The notes beneath the pieces are model-generated. The model did not search any database and was not told where the DNA came from. It saw nothing but the letters and a program-made list of their open reading frames with translations. A program made the translations under genes and the position numbers. DNA of 64,000 bases from CAVZTX01 sp963778375 (GTDB taxonomy: Bacteria > Chloroflexota > Ktedonobacteria > Ktedonobacterales > Ktedonobacteraceae), in the NCBI GenBank assembly GCA_963778375.1, contig CAVZTX010000034.1, positions 68,657-132,656 of the forward strand, read 5' to 3'. Below, one piece after another: positions 1-9,378 of this stretch; the first letter of the stretch is position 1; each line of letters opens with the position of its first letter.

Positions 1-1673
1 ATTGGGAACGACGTTTTGGAGGTGGGTATTGGCGATCAGGCTATTGACCGCTGTATAGAGGGGAAGGATGTAGACCTGGTTAGCGAGTTGCTCCAGGAAT
101 TGGTGATAATAGCGTACTCGTTGTGAGAAGGTAGCCGTGTTGCGTGCAGAAGTGAGCGCGGTATCGATGATAGGATCCTTCACTCGTGCGTAGTTGGCCA
201 GGGCTGGGTGCTCGGCTGTTGGAATCTGCGAGGAATGGAAGGCGCTGTACTCCTCATCGGGATCAGGGCCATTTGCATAGCCGAACATGGCCAGGTCAAA
301 GGCACCTGTGGCAAGGATACCACGCTGGTTGTAGAGGCCAAAGAAGGAATTGAGTGAGTAATAGGCGATTTTAACGGTGATGCCAATGGCCTGTAGATCG
401 TGTGCGATGAGTTGGGCAGCGGCAGTACGCAAAGGATTATCTGAGGTAGTGACGAGGCGCAAGACGAAGGGCTGGCCTTGTTTGGTGAGTATGCCATTGG
501 GACCAGGTAACCATCCTGTTTGGGCTAACAACTTTTTGGCGGCAACTGGATTATAGGGGATTGGGGCGATGCTGGGATCATAAACGAGCGAAGGTGGAGG
601 CTCGACCGAGTTTGCAAGGCGAGAACAATTGCGCATATGCAGAGCATTCATAATGACGGCGCACCGATCAATGGACATAGCGATGGCGCGCCGCACGTTT
701 ACATTTTGCAAAAGCGGATTGGCGTTATTGAAGTCGAGGTGCTCATAGGAAGCGGCGGGCGTTTCTACGAGTTTGACGTTAGAGGATAGATGCTTTGCTT
801 CGATCAGCATGACAGGAAGGTCATTTTCCATATAGCCTTCAGAGAGATCTGTCTGTTGGTTGTATACGGCTGCGGTTAGGCTCTGTAAGCTGCTATAGGA
901 GCGATAGATGAGCTGCGAGAGAAAGGGACCGTGAAAGGTGCTTGAGGTATAGTAGGGGTTTGAGACCATAGTGTAGCTGCGACCGTTTTCAATGCTTGAG
1001 AGCTTGTAAGGGCCATCCGTTACTGTTGGGGCCAGATAAACGCTGGGATCATTTTGCAGGGCGATAGGTTGTAGCTTGCCCCACGCGTGCTTCGGGGCAG
1101 CATAGGGCAGGTAGAGCAAATAGGGGCCGAGAGGATGCTTCATATGTGTAGTATGACGGTAAAGTTATCGGGTGTGTTGATACTGGCAATTTGATCGTAA
1201 CCGCTAGTGATGAGCGCACCTGTATTGGGGTTCTGATCCAACTGCCACCAGTATTGGAAGTCGCTGGCAAGGATGGGATGGCCATCGGACCAGCGCAAAT
1301 CATGACGTAGATGCATAATGATAGTTTTGCCGCCATCTCGCACATCACCATTTTCGGGTAAGGGCACTTCAGTGAGTTGATTGGGATGAACGTGGAACCG
1401 CTGATCGTAAATGATGGGAGCAGACCACAGTGCAGTGCTTATCTGAAGGTCTATTGAAGAGCCAGAAAAGAGGGGATTGACGGCAGATGGAAATTGGGTA
1501 CTGGAGAAGGTAATGGTGCCCTGCTGATGAGAAGGAGGAGGTGTGTAGCTGTAGGGCCCAAGGAGAAGTGATTGAGGTAGTTTTGGAGGGAGAGATGGGA
1601 TATCGCTACAGGAGACAAGGATAGATATCAGGATAAGGAGGGTAAGCGACCAGGGACAAGGAGGCAGTGTCAT
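1..1673 (-). CDS. Family 5 (oligopeptide/nickel-type) ABC substrate-binding lipoprotein, frameshifted and cut by the window edge
   Basis: Binds a peptide-like solute outside the membrane for an ABC importer. The N-terminus has a hydrophobic stretch ending in a lipobox (ILVSCSD), so it is a lipoprotein. Family 5 features follow, such as LRWSDGHPILASDFQYWWQ. The first frame hits TGA at 1140-1142. The protein then continues in another frame (KHPLGPYLLYLPYAAPKHAW and onward through VNVRRAIAMSIDRCAVIM) to base 1, so one base appears lost near 1143-1150. The C-terminus lies beyond the window. I chose ATG 1671-1673. The longer frame from 1766 would translate a dispersed palindromic repeat, giving the artefact-like peptide ILSGAKDLS. 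No permease or ATPase genes lie within view. The break could be real or a consensus error. Confidence 0.8.
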
Positions 1674-1737
1674 TCTGAGCGGAGCGAAGGATCTCTCTCG
1701 ATGGGTAGAGAGATCCTTCGCTCCGCTCAGAATGACA
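1668..1737. repeat. 70-bp dispersed palindromic repeat, copy 1
   Basis: Near-perfect inverted repeat with arms TGTCATTCTGAGCGGAGCGA and its complement around a short loop, overlapping the start of the binding-protein gene. A second 70-bp copy lies at 39926-39995, and a half copy sits inside a methyltransferase gene at 41951-41976. The arms end in TGTCA/TGACA, like widespread MITE- or REP-like palindromes. Confidence 0.8.
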
Positions 1738-1762
1738 GGGACGATCATAGATAGAAAGCTGC

Positions 1763-2983
1763 TCAACTGGATCGTTGTGCGTGTGTGACAGTTTTTATAG
1801 GTTTATCTGGAAGAGGTTGGTTATTGCCAATAGTCGCCATGTATGGCGAGTTTGTGCTATCGTCTGGATTAACCACAAGAACATCATTGGCAAACGGTCC
1901 GGGCAATTCGCCGACAAGTTGAACCATGTAATCCATATCGTTCATCACGAGCATAGAATGGCTGAGACTGACGATTTGAAGCGATTGAGCAATTTGCATC
2001 AAAACGTTTTTGGTGATGCCATCGCGCTGGTCACCGACGATCCAGAAGACGACTCCATTCTGTTGGTAAATGAGTTCACTGCGCTGGCCTTTAATCCATT
2101 GGGGAACAAATCTGCCGTGCTTGACCCATTGCCCATCTACATAAATAGATGTGGCACGGCCCATTTGATCGACTTGCAAAGGGTATGCGGAACCCGACTG
2201 CACCAGTTGATCGATATTTATTCTTGGCTTAAATTCACGGATGATGATCTGTCCAGTGCCATTTGGTATGACATCAGGGGAGGAGAAATCATACTCTAAG
2301 TCCACAATTGGACCATCGAACATGCTCTGATCGACCTGAGGATACAAATAGATGCCGGTCAGGCTATAGTTTTGAGGAAGCGAGCCTGGCCAGTACATCG
2401 GGAAATGCATGAGTTGATTTTGCGCGGTCGATAAACTTATTTCCTTGGGGCGGTTCCGTGTATTGTTGCTGACAGCGGAGTAGTGACGGACCATACCTGG
2501 ATATTTATTGACCTGGTAGACGCCACTTGGTGCACCATGAAGCAATATCTCAAGCCCCGAAGCGAAGGATGTACTGGTAAACGCGACTGTTACGATCATA
2601 AACAATATGAGAACGGCAGTCAAGGCAAAAACAGAACGACGTACGGGTAGTGCTTGCATCTCGCTAATCACGGTACCCAAGGAGCCAGGACGCGAAGGGA
2701 AGAGACGACGGCGCAATTTGAGGCGACGAAAAACGCGTGCAGAGGTTTTATGTTCAAATCCATGCTCAACCGGTTGGAAGCGAGGTTCATCCGGCTCTAG
2801 CAGCGTTTGCACGAAGTAAGGCGGTAACTCTTCGTCCTGGGGAGCGAAGAGTGTATTGAGTTCTTGGACAAACTCTATATCTTCCTCGCTGAAGTCAGCA
2901 GGAATGTCCAGGTCCTGGGTAGAGAGCGATGAAAATCCACTTTCCCCACCATTTAATTCTTTTTCAAACTCGCTCATACTCAT
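1763..2983 (-). CDS. Membrane anti-sigma factor-like protein
   Basis: Probably a membrane-anchored regulator of the ECF sigma factor encoded just upstream; this is inferred mainly from context. The N-terminal ~110 residues are acidic and cytoplasmic. One transmembrane helix follows (VFALTAVLILFMIVTVAFTS, about residues 115-140), then an outer domain of ~250 residues resembling DUF4367-type domains (GSLPQNYSLTGIYLYPQ; WIKGQRSELIYQQNGVVFWI). I see no zinc-binding HxxxCxxC motif, so it is not a classical ZAS anti-sigma. Start chosen at ATG 2981-2983, seven bases after AAGGAG. It overlaps the sigma gene by 20 bp, which suggests translational coupling. Confidence 0.6.
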   Translation of the reverse strand: MSMSEFEKELNGGESGFSSLSTQDLDIPADFSEEDIEFVQELNTLFAPQDEELPPYFVQTLLEPDEPRFQPVEHGFEHKTSARVFRRLKLRRRLFPSRPGSLGTVISEMQALPVRRSVFALTAVLILFMIVTVAFTSTSFASGLEILLHGAPSGVYQVNKYPGMVRHYSAVSNNTRNRPKEISLSTAQNQLMHFPMYWPGSLPQNYSLTGIYLYPQVDQSMFDGPIVDLEYDFSSPDVIPNGTGQIIIREFKPRINIDQLVQSGSAYPLQVDQMGRATSIYVDGQWVKHGRFVPQWIKGQRSELIYQQNGVVFWIVGDQRDGITKNVLMQIAQSLQIVSLSHSMLVMNDMDYMVQLVGELPGPFANDVLVVNPDDSTNSPYMATIGNNQPLPDKPIKTVTHAQRSS

Positions 2984-3644
2984 ATGCATGCTCCTTGAGC
3001 GCCTCGCGTAAGCTTTTCCGCGCCCGCCAGAGTCGGGTATCAACTGCGTGCCTGGTTAAACCAGTTTTCGCCGCAAGTTCTTCCGTGCTGGCGAACTTAA
3101 AGTAACGCAAATAAATAAGTTGGCGGTCAAGCTCGGGCAACGTCGCCAAGGCCTGGTATAGTTCCTCTCGCCTCTCACTTTGTTCCAGCAAATGTTCCAT
3201 ACTGGACTCGGGATGCGGAGGAAGTGTGGCACGACTCTCATTGTCGTACCCACCCCACCCTGATGTCTTCCGCCCACTATTCCCTCCCCAACTACCATCT
3301 GATGCATTCCATTGGCGGTTTTCATCTGCTGATTGTACATTGTGGGTCTGACGCCGACATAATTGGCGACGACGATCCAAAGCGATATACTTTGCACGCA
3401 TAGTTAACCATGTACGAAGCGTGCCACGCGCAGAGTCAAAGGTATCGATCTCTTGCCAAACAGCGACAAAAAGATCATTGACGCATTCTTCGGCATCCTG
3501 CGCGACACCGATACCATCCAATACCAAACGAGTAAAGTAAAATACTTCCCGCGAGTATCGCGATATAAGCGTTTCCAAAGCTTCAGGATCGCGTTCGCGC
3601 AACTTCAAGGCCAGCTCTTCATCCGACCAACTTTGTCGCACCAT
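2964..3644 (-). CDS. ECF-type RNA polymerase sigma factor
   Basis: Alternative sigma factor that directs RNA polymerase to stress or envelope promoters. Region 2 (about residues 10-90) shows ALETLISRYSREVFYFTRLV, AEECVNDLFVAVWQ and GTLRTWLTMRAKYIALDRRR. Region 4 near the C-terminus has LPELDRQLIYLRYFKFASTE and a helix-turn-helix (LAAKTGLTRHAVDTRLWRAR). The linker between them is unusually long (about 50 residues) and rich in Ser, Gly and Asn. The start at ATG 3642-3644 follows AAGGAG at five bases, whereas upstream in-frame starts lack a ribosome site. The next gene overlaps it and encodes the likely anti-sigma partner. Confidence 0.9.
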   Translation of the reverse strand: MVRQSWSDEELALKLRERDPEALETLISRYSREVFYFTRLVLDGIGVAQDAEECVNDLFVAVWQEIDTFDSARGTLRTWLTMRAKYIALDRRRQLCRRQTHNVQSADENRQWNASDGSWGGNSGRKTSGWGGYDNESRATLPPHPESSMEHLLEQSERREELYQALATLPELDRQLIYLRYFKFASTEELAAKTGLTRHAVDTRLWRARKSLREALKEHAYEYERV

Positions 3645-4092
3645 GCTTGCTCCTTGCAGACCTGAGTATGTCCTTCCACTTCTCTTGCTGGCCACCCTCC
3701 AGCAAGTTGGTACCCGGTTGCATTTTACAGAACGGGTACAAGCTCTGTCCCTACTACACTAGAAGCCTCGTCGCTATTCGTCCATAGTAGGAATACCTCT
3801 TGTGGGCGTCCTGTTTGCTTATCTTCATACCTAAAATATTCCGATATCTGCATGTTCGGCACTTATCCTTTGCTTCGCTCCTAGGAGCGAAGCGAGGAGA
3901 GGACGTACATTGAAGATACGGACAGTGGGTTAGGAACATACCTGATCGGTGGGGCACTCACCATCCCATGAAGATATACGTTCTTTTAGAACAAAATCTC
4001 TCAAGGCAAACAATGAATTGCATCCCTACACGGAATGGTCTCATAACAATTTTGCTTGAAAGAACGCGAAAAGTCAAGCACTTTGGGAGGTG
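3645..4092. other. Intergenic stretch without a convincing gene
   Basis: About 450 bases between the sigma-factor start and the lipoprotein gene end. It holds a short palindrome at about 3873-3897 (GCTTCGCTCC/GGAGCGAAGC) related in sequence to the dispersed repeats. Promoter elements for the sigma operon must lie here, but no clear -35/-10 pair stands out. Short open frames in the stretch lack ribosome sites. Confidence 0.4.
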
Positions 4093-4674
4093 TTATACGT
4101 TCAGTGAGATGAATACGGTTTCTGTAGCTATTTCAGAACGGTAAAGCAGGCGAAGGCCATTTACGGCAGCGGTTGGTATTTGAAAGATGACAGTGCCATT
4201 GCGCGAGGAATTTGATGCGATAGTGCCAAAGAAACTGGTTGTGGTATTTGATTGCAATCCAAATGTGTCTCCTTCAGCACTAATCAGTTGGAAAAAACTG
4301 ACCTCGTTCATGATGGATTTCGTGCCAGTATTTTTAATGGTTATGGCTAGAACGATAGCTGTTGAGTTCACATCTGCGCCCGGCTGTTTGCTGATATTAT
4401 TGAGAATGATAGTGCGGTCCGGTAGTGTGATCATTTGACTGTTTGGATTGCCACCGGAGACGGGGGTTGGAGAAAGAATGATTATAGGAACGCTGTGCGG
4501 GGGGACCGTTGCGGTAGTTTCTAGTGGTTGCCGCGATTGAGTTGGGCTTGATACTGGTAAATTAGCATTTCCTGTTGTGCTATTTGTATTTTCCTGGGTA
4601 TTACAGCCAGCCAGGATGAAGAGTAACAATAGGGCGATGTACGGCATCAAGCGTTTCAGGCGTGATATAAACAT
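4093..4674 (-). CDS. Small lipoprotein with DUF4352-like domain
   Basis: Predicted surface lipoprotein of 193 residues. The signal peptide LMPYIALLLLFILAGC ends in a canonical lipobox (LAGC). A Thr/Ser/Pro-rich linker of ~50 residues follows, then a beta-rich domain with the DUF4352-like pattern of conserved extracellular proteins (VLAITIKNTGTKSIMNE; FFQLISAEGDTFGL). The end, ATETVFISLNV, is compatible with a final beta strand. Substrate or partner unknown. The gene stands alone, facing the same way as its neighbours. Confidence 0.65.
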   Translation of the reverse strand: MFISRLKRLMPYIALLLLFILAGCNTQENTNSTTGNANLPVSSPTQSRQPLETTATVPPHSVPIIILSPTPVSGGNPNSQMITLPDRTIILNNISKQPGADVNSTAIVLAITIKNTGTKSIMNEVSFFQLISAEGDTFGLQSNTTTSFFGTIASNSSRNGTVIFQIPTAAVNGLRLLYRSEIATETVFISLNV

Positions 4675-4834
4675 GTTTCTATCCCATTTAACAATACTAG
4701 CCTAATCTCTAACGTTTACTATCATACGAAATTGATGGAAAAGGGAGAAGGCAAAAAGTATCATTTTTGAGTTCTTTAGGAGTCATTGTGGGAGATAAGG
4801 ATGGATAATGTGCAAGGGCTGTTGATCTGAAGAA

Positions 4835-4855
4835 GGGCAGCCGCAAGGGCTGCCC
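4835..4855 (-). terminator. Hairpin after the oxidoreductase gene
   Basis: Inverted repeat GGGCAGCC-gcaag-GGCTGCCC just beyond the stop of the minus-strand oxidoreductase. It lacks a long T tract, so it may be a weak terminator or a member of the GGGC-CTTG-GCCC hairpin repeats seen elsewhere in the left part (about 24030, 46130 and 49330). Confidence 0.5.
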
Positions 4856-4864
4856 CTCCATTTA

Positions 4865-6676
4865 TTATTTCACGTTTATGACCGGGATTTTGGAGACGGT
4901 CCAGCGATCGTTGGGGCTGGCTACCTCGAATTGTACCATCGTGATGGCATCGGTGGGGCAGCGTACGATACAAAGGCCACAACGGATACACTTTTCTTCG
5001 TCAATGATCATATCCGCTCCACCTGTCCAGGTCTCGGTTCCACGGTGCATGGGATCGCCCTTGACGACGCGTGAAAGCCCTTCCATGCTGATACAGTCGT
5101 ATGGGCAGATGTCCACGCAACCAGAACAGAGGATACAGATAGAGGGGTCGATCATGATGTTCAACTGGCATTGCAGGCAACGACGTGCCTGCTCTACTGC
5201 TTGAGCCGGTGTATAGCCAGTTTCCGTCTCGCGGGTGTTGCTATAACGTTCTTTCAGAGGTAAGCCAGGCATGAACTGGAATGGGATGGACTCGTAGTCG
5301 TCAACCATTCCACGACGGTAGTCGGGCAACTCTATCTCTTCCGCCGGTTCAGCAGGTTTGTCTGCGCCGCCAAGGTAGCGATTGATGGTGATCGCGGCAT
5401 CACGACCATCACCGATGGCCGAGATCAGGTTGCGCGATCCCTCGGTATAGTCACCGCCCGCGAAAAGTCCGGGATAACTGGTCATCCAGGTTTCGCGGTC
5501 GATCAGGGGGACACCGTCTCTCTTACGTACTTCGAGTTTCAGTTCGTCGGCCTGCAACCAGGATGGATCGCTGTACTGGCCGAAGGCAGGGATGATGGTA
5601 TCGGCCTCAATCACAAATTCGGTGCCTGGGATGGGGATAGGACGACGGCGACCACTGGCATCGGGATCGCCTAGCTTGTTGCGAATGAGTTTGAGGCCGC
5701 TGACATGCACGCCATCATTGCTCATGACCTCAAGCTGGGTGACGAGGTATTGAAACTCGACATGCTCCAACATGGCTTCGTCGACTTCGTATTCGTCGGA
5801 GGGCATCTCTTCCTTTGAACGACGATACAGGACGTAGACTTTATCGGCACCAAAGCGAATCGAGGTGCGACAACAGTCCATTGCAGTGAATCCACCGCCG
5901 AGGACGATTACGCGTTTGCCTATAAATGCAGGCTCACCATAGTTGGTCTTAGCTAATAGTTTGATACCATCTTCAACACCGACGAGGTCGGCACCAGGAA
6001 TGATCTTGTTGTCGGGTCCCGTCAAGGGGTTTGAGATATAACAGCCGGCGGCGAGATAGACCGCATCGTACTGCTTGAGCAGGTTGGTGAGCATAACATC
6101 ACGTCCAACGCGAGTATTGTTATATACTTCCACGCCCATATCCGCCATGTATTCGTCACATTCTTCATACGTGACGCTGCGCGGCAGACGCCAGACGGGG
6201 ATACCATTGACCATCACACCGCCAGCGGTAGGATAGTCGTCATAGATCGTGACGGGATAGCCCATTTCACGCAGGTCACGAGCAGCAGCAAGTCCGGCAG
6301 AACCACCACCTACGATGGCTACTTTCTTGTCTTTCGTAATTGGTGGCCGCTCGGCATGGTGCCGATATTCGCGGTGATCGGCGGCGGCGCGCTTTAGCCA
6401 GCAAATCGCAATTGGCTTGCCATCAATCTTATTGCGGCGACAGACCGGTTCACATGGACGTGCACAGGTGCGGCCAAGCACGCCCGGTACGACGTTGCAT
6501 TTGCGGTTTATAAGATAGGCTTCGTCGAAACGAGCCTGAGAAATCAAGCCTATATAGGTTGAAACATCCGTATGAGCTGGGCATCCAACCTGACAAGGAA
6601 TATTTGTCTGGTACCAGTCAGGGGGAGCGATAACCGATTGGTATCTTGGTTCCAGTTCGCTATCGGGATCAATCAT
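4865..6676 (-). CDS. FAD/Fe-S NAD(P)H oxidoreductase, GltD/PreT-like, with C-terminal 2[4Fe-4S] ferredoxin domain
   Basis: Flavoprotein of 603 residues of the glutamate synthase small-subunit type. It passes electrons between NAD(P)H, FAD and Fe-S clusters. The N-terminal cluster domain has CQVGCPAHTDV and CARPCEPVCRR. An FAD-binding GxGxxG-type motif (VAIVGGGSAGLAAARDL) lies near residue 115. A second nucleotide-binding motif (VIVLGGGFTAMDC) lies near residue 260. The C-terminus carries two ferredoxin motifs, CILCSGCVDICPYDCI and CIRCGLCIVRCPTDAI. No large GOGAT subunit is adjacent, so this may serve another oxidoreductase; the exact substrate is not determined. Start ATG 6674-6676 follows AAGGA at seven bases. 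Confidence 0.85.
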   Translation of the reverse strand: MIDPDSELEPRYQSVIAPPDWYQTNIPCQVGCPAHTDVSTYIGLISQARFDEAYLINRKCNVVPGVLGRTCARPCEPVCRRNKIDGKPIAICWLKRAAADHREYRHHAERPPITKDKKVAIVGGGSAGLAAARDLREMGYPVTIYDDYPTAGGVMVNGIPVWRLPRSVTYEECDEYMADMGVEVYNNTRVGRDVMLTNLLKQYDAVYLAAGCYISNPLTGPDNKIIPGADLVGVEDGIKLLAKTNYGEPAFIGKRVIVLGGGFTAMDCCRTSIRFGADKVYVLYRRSKEEMPSDEYEVDEAMLEHVEFQYLVTQLEVMSNDGVHVSGLKLIRNKLGDPDASGRRRPIPIPGTEFVIEADTIIPAFGQYSDPSWLQADELKLEVRKRDGVPLIDRETWMTSYPGLFAGGDYTEGSRNLISAIGDGRDAAITINRYLGGADKPAEPAEEIELPDYRRGMVDDYESIPFQFMPGLPLKERYSNTRETETGYTPAQAVEQARRCLQCQLNIMIDPSICILCSGCVDICPYDCISMEGLSRVVKGDPMHRGTETWTGGADMIIDEEKCIRCGLCIVRCPTDAITMVQFEVASPNDRWTVSKIPVINVK

Positions 6677-6963
6677 GGGAAATTCCTTTCCTGAGCATCC
6701 AACATTCTGTATGAGCCAGGAACGCGATACGTCGGATCCTACAGCCAGAATGAGAAGCAGAGGTATGGTATTGGTTTATGTCTAGTGGTTTGTCTTTTGA
6801 TCTGTATGAATTACATGTACTGTAAGGGTACATTTCTTCTCAGATTATAGCATGAGTGGGAATAGTGGGCAAGGCGGATGGGCAAACGAGAGGGTGTAAA
6901 TTCAGGTATTGCTAACGATCCCACGCATCCCGCTCCTCATGCATGTAAGCCTGATCCTTTACT

Positions 6964-7851
6964 TTATGGACCAGAAAGAACACAACTTTTTGTCTTGTTA
7001 TCCCACTCTTTTTGGACTTCGTAGGAATGGCCGTTCCAGGTTACGTCACCTCCAGCGGAGGTGAGCTTACCGAAGTTCCAGGCACACTTGTCGCCAATTT
7101 CGTTACCAGCCGGATCGTACCAGGCGGTTCCGAGGGGGTCGGTTGCTGCCTCGTTTTGTTCATGGGAGGTGACGTTAATGGTGCTATCTGCATCAAAATC
7201 GTTATTGGGACTATGCGAAACGCCGCAGTCAGCGAGGTATGTGCCGGTATATGGCATGGCAGCATAGAGCGTATTGCCAAAGTTGCCATGATAGGCACAA
7301 AATGTACTACCAAAACATGTTGAGCTATCAATACAAAGGTTCTCTCCTTTGGCAGTGAAGACAAAGAAGACGTTGTTGAAGTTGGATGACCAACCATTGA
7401 CACTCTGTGCATTTGTCACTTCTGCCTGGATCTGGCCATCTGAAAGAGTCCCCGATGGATAGGCAGTGGTATCAACCCAGGAGCCTGCCAGCACAGCACC
7501 GGTAGGGGCGGTATTGGTCGAGTCTTTGTATTGGGTATCGTTGTGATAGAGGCGGGAACTACCAATGTCACTGAAGTATTGCAGAATCAGGCTGTTGTAT
7601 CTAGAGCTAACAAATGACCCGCTGGGTTCCCAGAAGATAGCATAAGCATTGGCGGTACCTTCCATGACAGGACCACCGTGATAGACAACGTTGTTACCAG
7701 CGCGTTTGGCATGAGCACTCGTTGCAAAGGGATGAGCTTTATGAGCAAGGGCTGCATTTGCGCTCGCGCTGAATGGTCGTAGGAAAGCCACTGCTACGAT
7801 AGCAAGTGTTAGCAGAGGAAGGAGAGAGAGCATGATTACTCTTCGCTTCAC
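6964..7851 (-). CDS. Secreted Exordium / phosphate-induced-1-like protein
   Basis: Secreted protein of 295 residues with a Sec signal peptide (LSLLPLLTLAIVAVAFLRPF; cleavage near SASA). The body resembles the plant Exordium/phosphate-induced-1 family: VVYHGGPVMEG near residue 55, NVFFVFTAKGENLC, FCAYHG, and the motif TSHEQNEAATDPLGTAWYD. That last motif has the HExxE-like pattern and TDP of the family, which hints at a metal-binding site. Bacterial members exist but are of unknown function. Start is GTG 7849-7851 with an AAGG-type site eight bases before. It stands alone between the oxidoreductase and a peptidase. Confidence 0.6.
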   Translation of the reverse strand: MKRRVIMLSLLPLLTLAIVAVAFLRPFSASANAALAHKAHPFATSAHAKRAGNNVVYHGGPVMEGTANAYAIFWEPSGSFVSSRYNSLILQYFSDIGSSRLYHNDTQYKDSTNTAPTGAVLAGSWVDTTAYPSGTLSDGQIQAEVTNAQSVNGWSSNFNNVFFVFTAKGENLCIDSSTCFGSTFCAYHGNFGNTLYAAMPYTGTYLADCGVSHSPNNDFDADSTINVTSHEQNEAATDPLGTAWYDPAGNEIGDKCAWNFGKLTSAGGDVTWNGHSYEVQKEWDNKTKSCVLSGP

Positions 7852-8005
7852 AGAGGATACCTTCTTTCAATTGAGTTTCTTGTGTGTTTGGCTGGTTGTG
7901 ATTATGGAGTCGTTCCTGTAAGCACACTTATGAATATGTCTATAACATACTTTGAAGAGCTTTGCTAGGCCTTTCTCTAGGCTTACATCCATTTTTCCTA
8001 TCGAG

Positions 8006-9187
8006 TTAGCTAGGCAGTGAAGGTTTGGCTCCAATCGTCATGATAAGTCCGGCTAGGAGTGCGGCACGAGGAGCAACGCTATTTGCTAACAGGTATTCGG
8101 AGGGGCTGTGGTCAAGACCACCGATGGGTCCTAGACCATCGAGCGCAGGTACGCCGTAGTGAGTGGCATAGCTGGCATCTGAGGCACCGCCGGTTAGCAC
8201 GTGATTTATAGAGAATCCTAGCAGGTTTACGATGTGCTGTGCTTGATTCGCCAATTGTAGGGTTTTAGGAGTACGTACCATTGGCTCCTTGATGTCCGGC
8301 GACGACTCCAAGTTTAACTCTACCTCAGGGACCATGCGCTGCTGCATCATTTCGTGCCAGCGACGCTCGGTAGCAATTTTGTCATCCAAATGTAGGAAGC
8401 GTAAATCGAACTGAGCATGTGCGTAATCTGGCACGACATTCGGTACTGTTCCACCTGCGATAACGCCTGGATTGATGGTAATACCTTCACGCCAGCCGTT
8501 GAGGCTTTGAAATTGGAGGATTTGATGAGCAAGCTCGGTAATGGCATTGCTCCCTTTTTCAGGCTCAACACCTGCATGAGCAGAGTGGCCACAGGCGGTG
8601 AGTGTGTATGTTGCGTGGCCTTTCCGGGCGCTTACGATATCGCCATTCTCACGCGCTGCCTCTAAAACCAGAGCACCCTGGCAATGCTGGCATGCCTGGC
8701 CTATGATGTCTTTGCTATGCCGGGTATTGATCTCTTCATCGGAGACGCAGAGAAAACGCAGTTCCCCAAACGGGCGGTAATCCAGAGCAAGCAATGCCTC
8801 GATTGCGTAAATGGCTGCAACGATGCACCCTTTCATATCGCAGACTCCTGGGCCATAGACAGTATTTCCCTCCACGCGTACAGGGCGGGTGGCGGCAGTG
8901 CCAGCAGGATACACTGTATCGATATGGCCTAGCAAAAGTACGTTACCGCTGCCATTTCCTTTTATTACGCCGAGCAGATCATTGCCCCATTGTTCGCGCT
9001 CGATGATGGTCACATCCATACCCATGCTTCGCATCCGAGTGCCGAGACGAGTGGCCATTTCATCCAGGCCGGACTTGGAATAGCTATCTGAGTCAATCGC
9101 GCAAAGTTCTCGCAATTCTTCGATATACTCTGGTAAATGTTGCGCAACGTAACTTTCTACGTTTTGGACGAGTGATTGTAAGTTCAT
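8006..9187 (-). CDS. M20 family metallopeptidase (carboxypeptidase G2-like)
   Basis: Zinc-dependent exopeptidase or deacylase of 393 residues. Metal-site motifs are visible: GHIDTVYP (His, Asp), GPGVCDMKGC (bridging Asp), SDEEIN (catalytic and metal Glu), EAAREN (metal ligand Glu) and a C-terminal GGASDASYATHYG with HSPSEYL (last His). The dimerisation/lid insert carries CGHSAHAGVEPEKGSNAI. This arrangement matches the ArgE/DapE/CPG2 group; CPG2-like (removal of C-terminal glutamate or similar) is the nearest guess, but the substrate is unproven. I chose ATG 9185-9187, eight bases after GGAG; an upstream TTG at 9208 lacks a ribosome site. It is divergent from hutU. Confidence 0.85.
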   Translation of the reverse strand: MNLQSLVQNVESYVAQHLPEYIEELRELCAIDSDSYSKSGLDEMATRLGTRMRSMGMDVTIIEREQWGNDLLGVIKGNGSGNVLLLGHIDTVYPAGTAATRPVRVEGNTVYGPGVCDMKGCIVAAIYAIEALLALDYRPFGELRFLCVSDEEINTRHSKDIIGQACQHCQGALVLEAARENGDIVSARKGHATYTLTACGHSAHAGVEPEKGSNAITELAHQILQFQSLNGWREGITINPGVIAGGTVPNVVPDYAHAQFDLRFLHLDDKIATERRWHEMMQQRMVPEVELNLESSPDIKEPMVRTPKTLQLANQAQHIVNLLGFSINHVLTGGASDASYATHYGVPALDGLGPIGGLDHSPSEYLLANSVAPRAALLAGLIMTIGAKPSLPS

Positions 9188-9378
9188 AATGAATTCTCCA
9201 ATGGCCAATAGATCAGGCCCTACAGTGACTGATAAGAAGTTTCCTCAATAAATCAGGCTAGATGAGCGGTATAAATTGACCCCTCTATTGTTATACGGGT
9301 GAGGATAGAAGAGAGGATGGCGGTTGTCAAGATGGGTGCGATAAAATGTAGCATGTAATAGAAAGGAGCAATGAGGCA

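Noticed and set aside
1775..2299. 174-codon open frame opposite the anti-sigma gene
   Set aside because: It is antisense to a well-supported gene in the expected frame, has no ribosome site and no family pattern.
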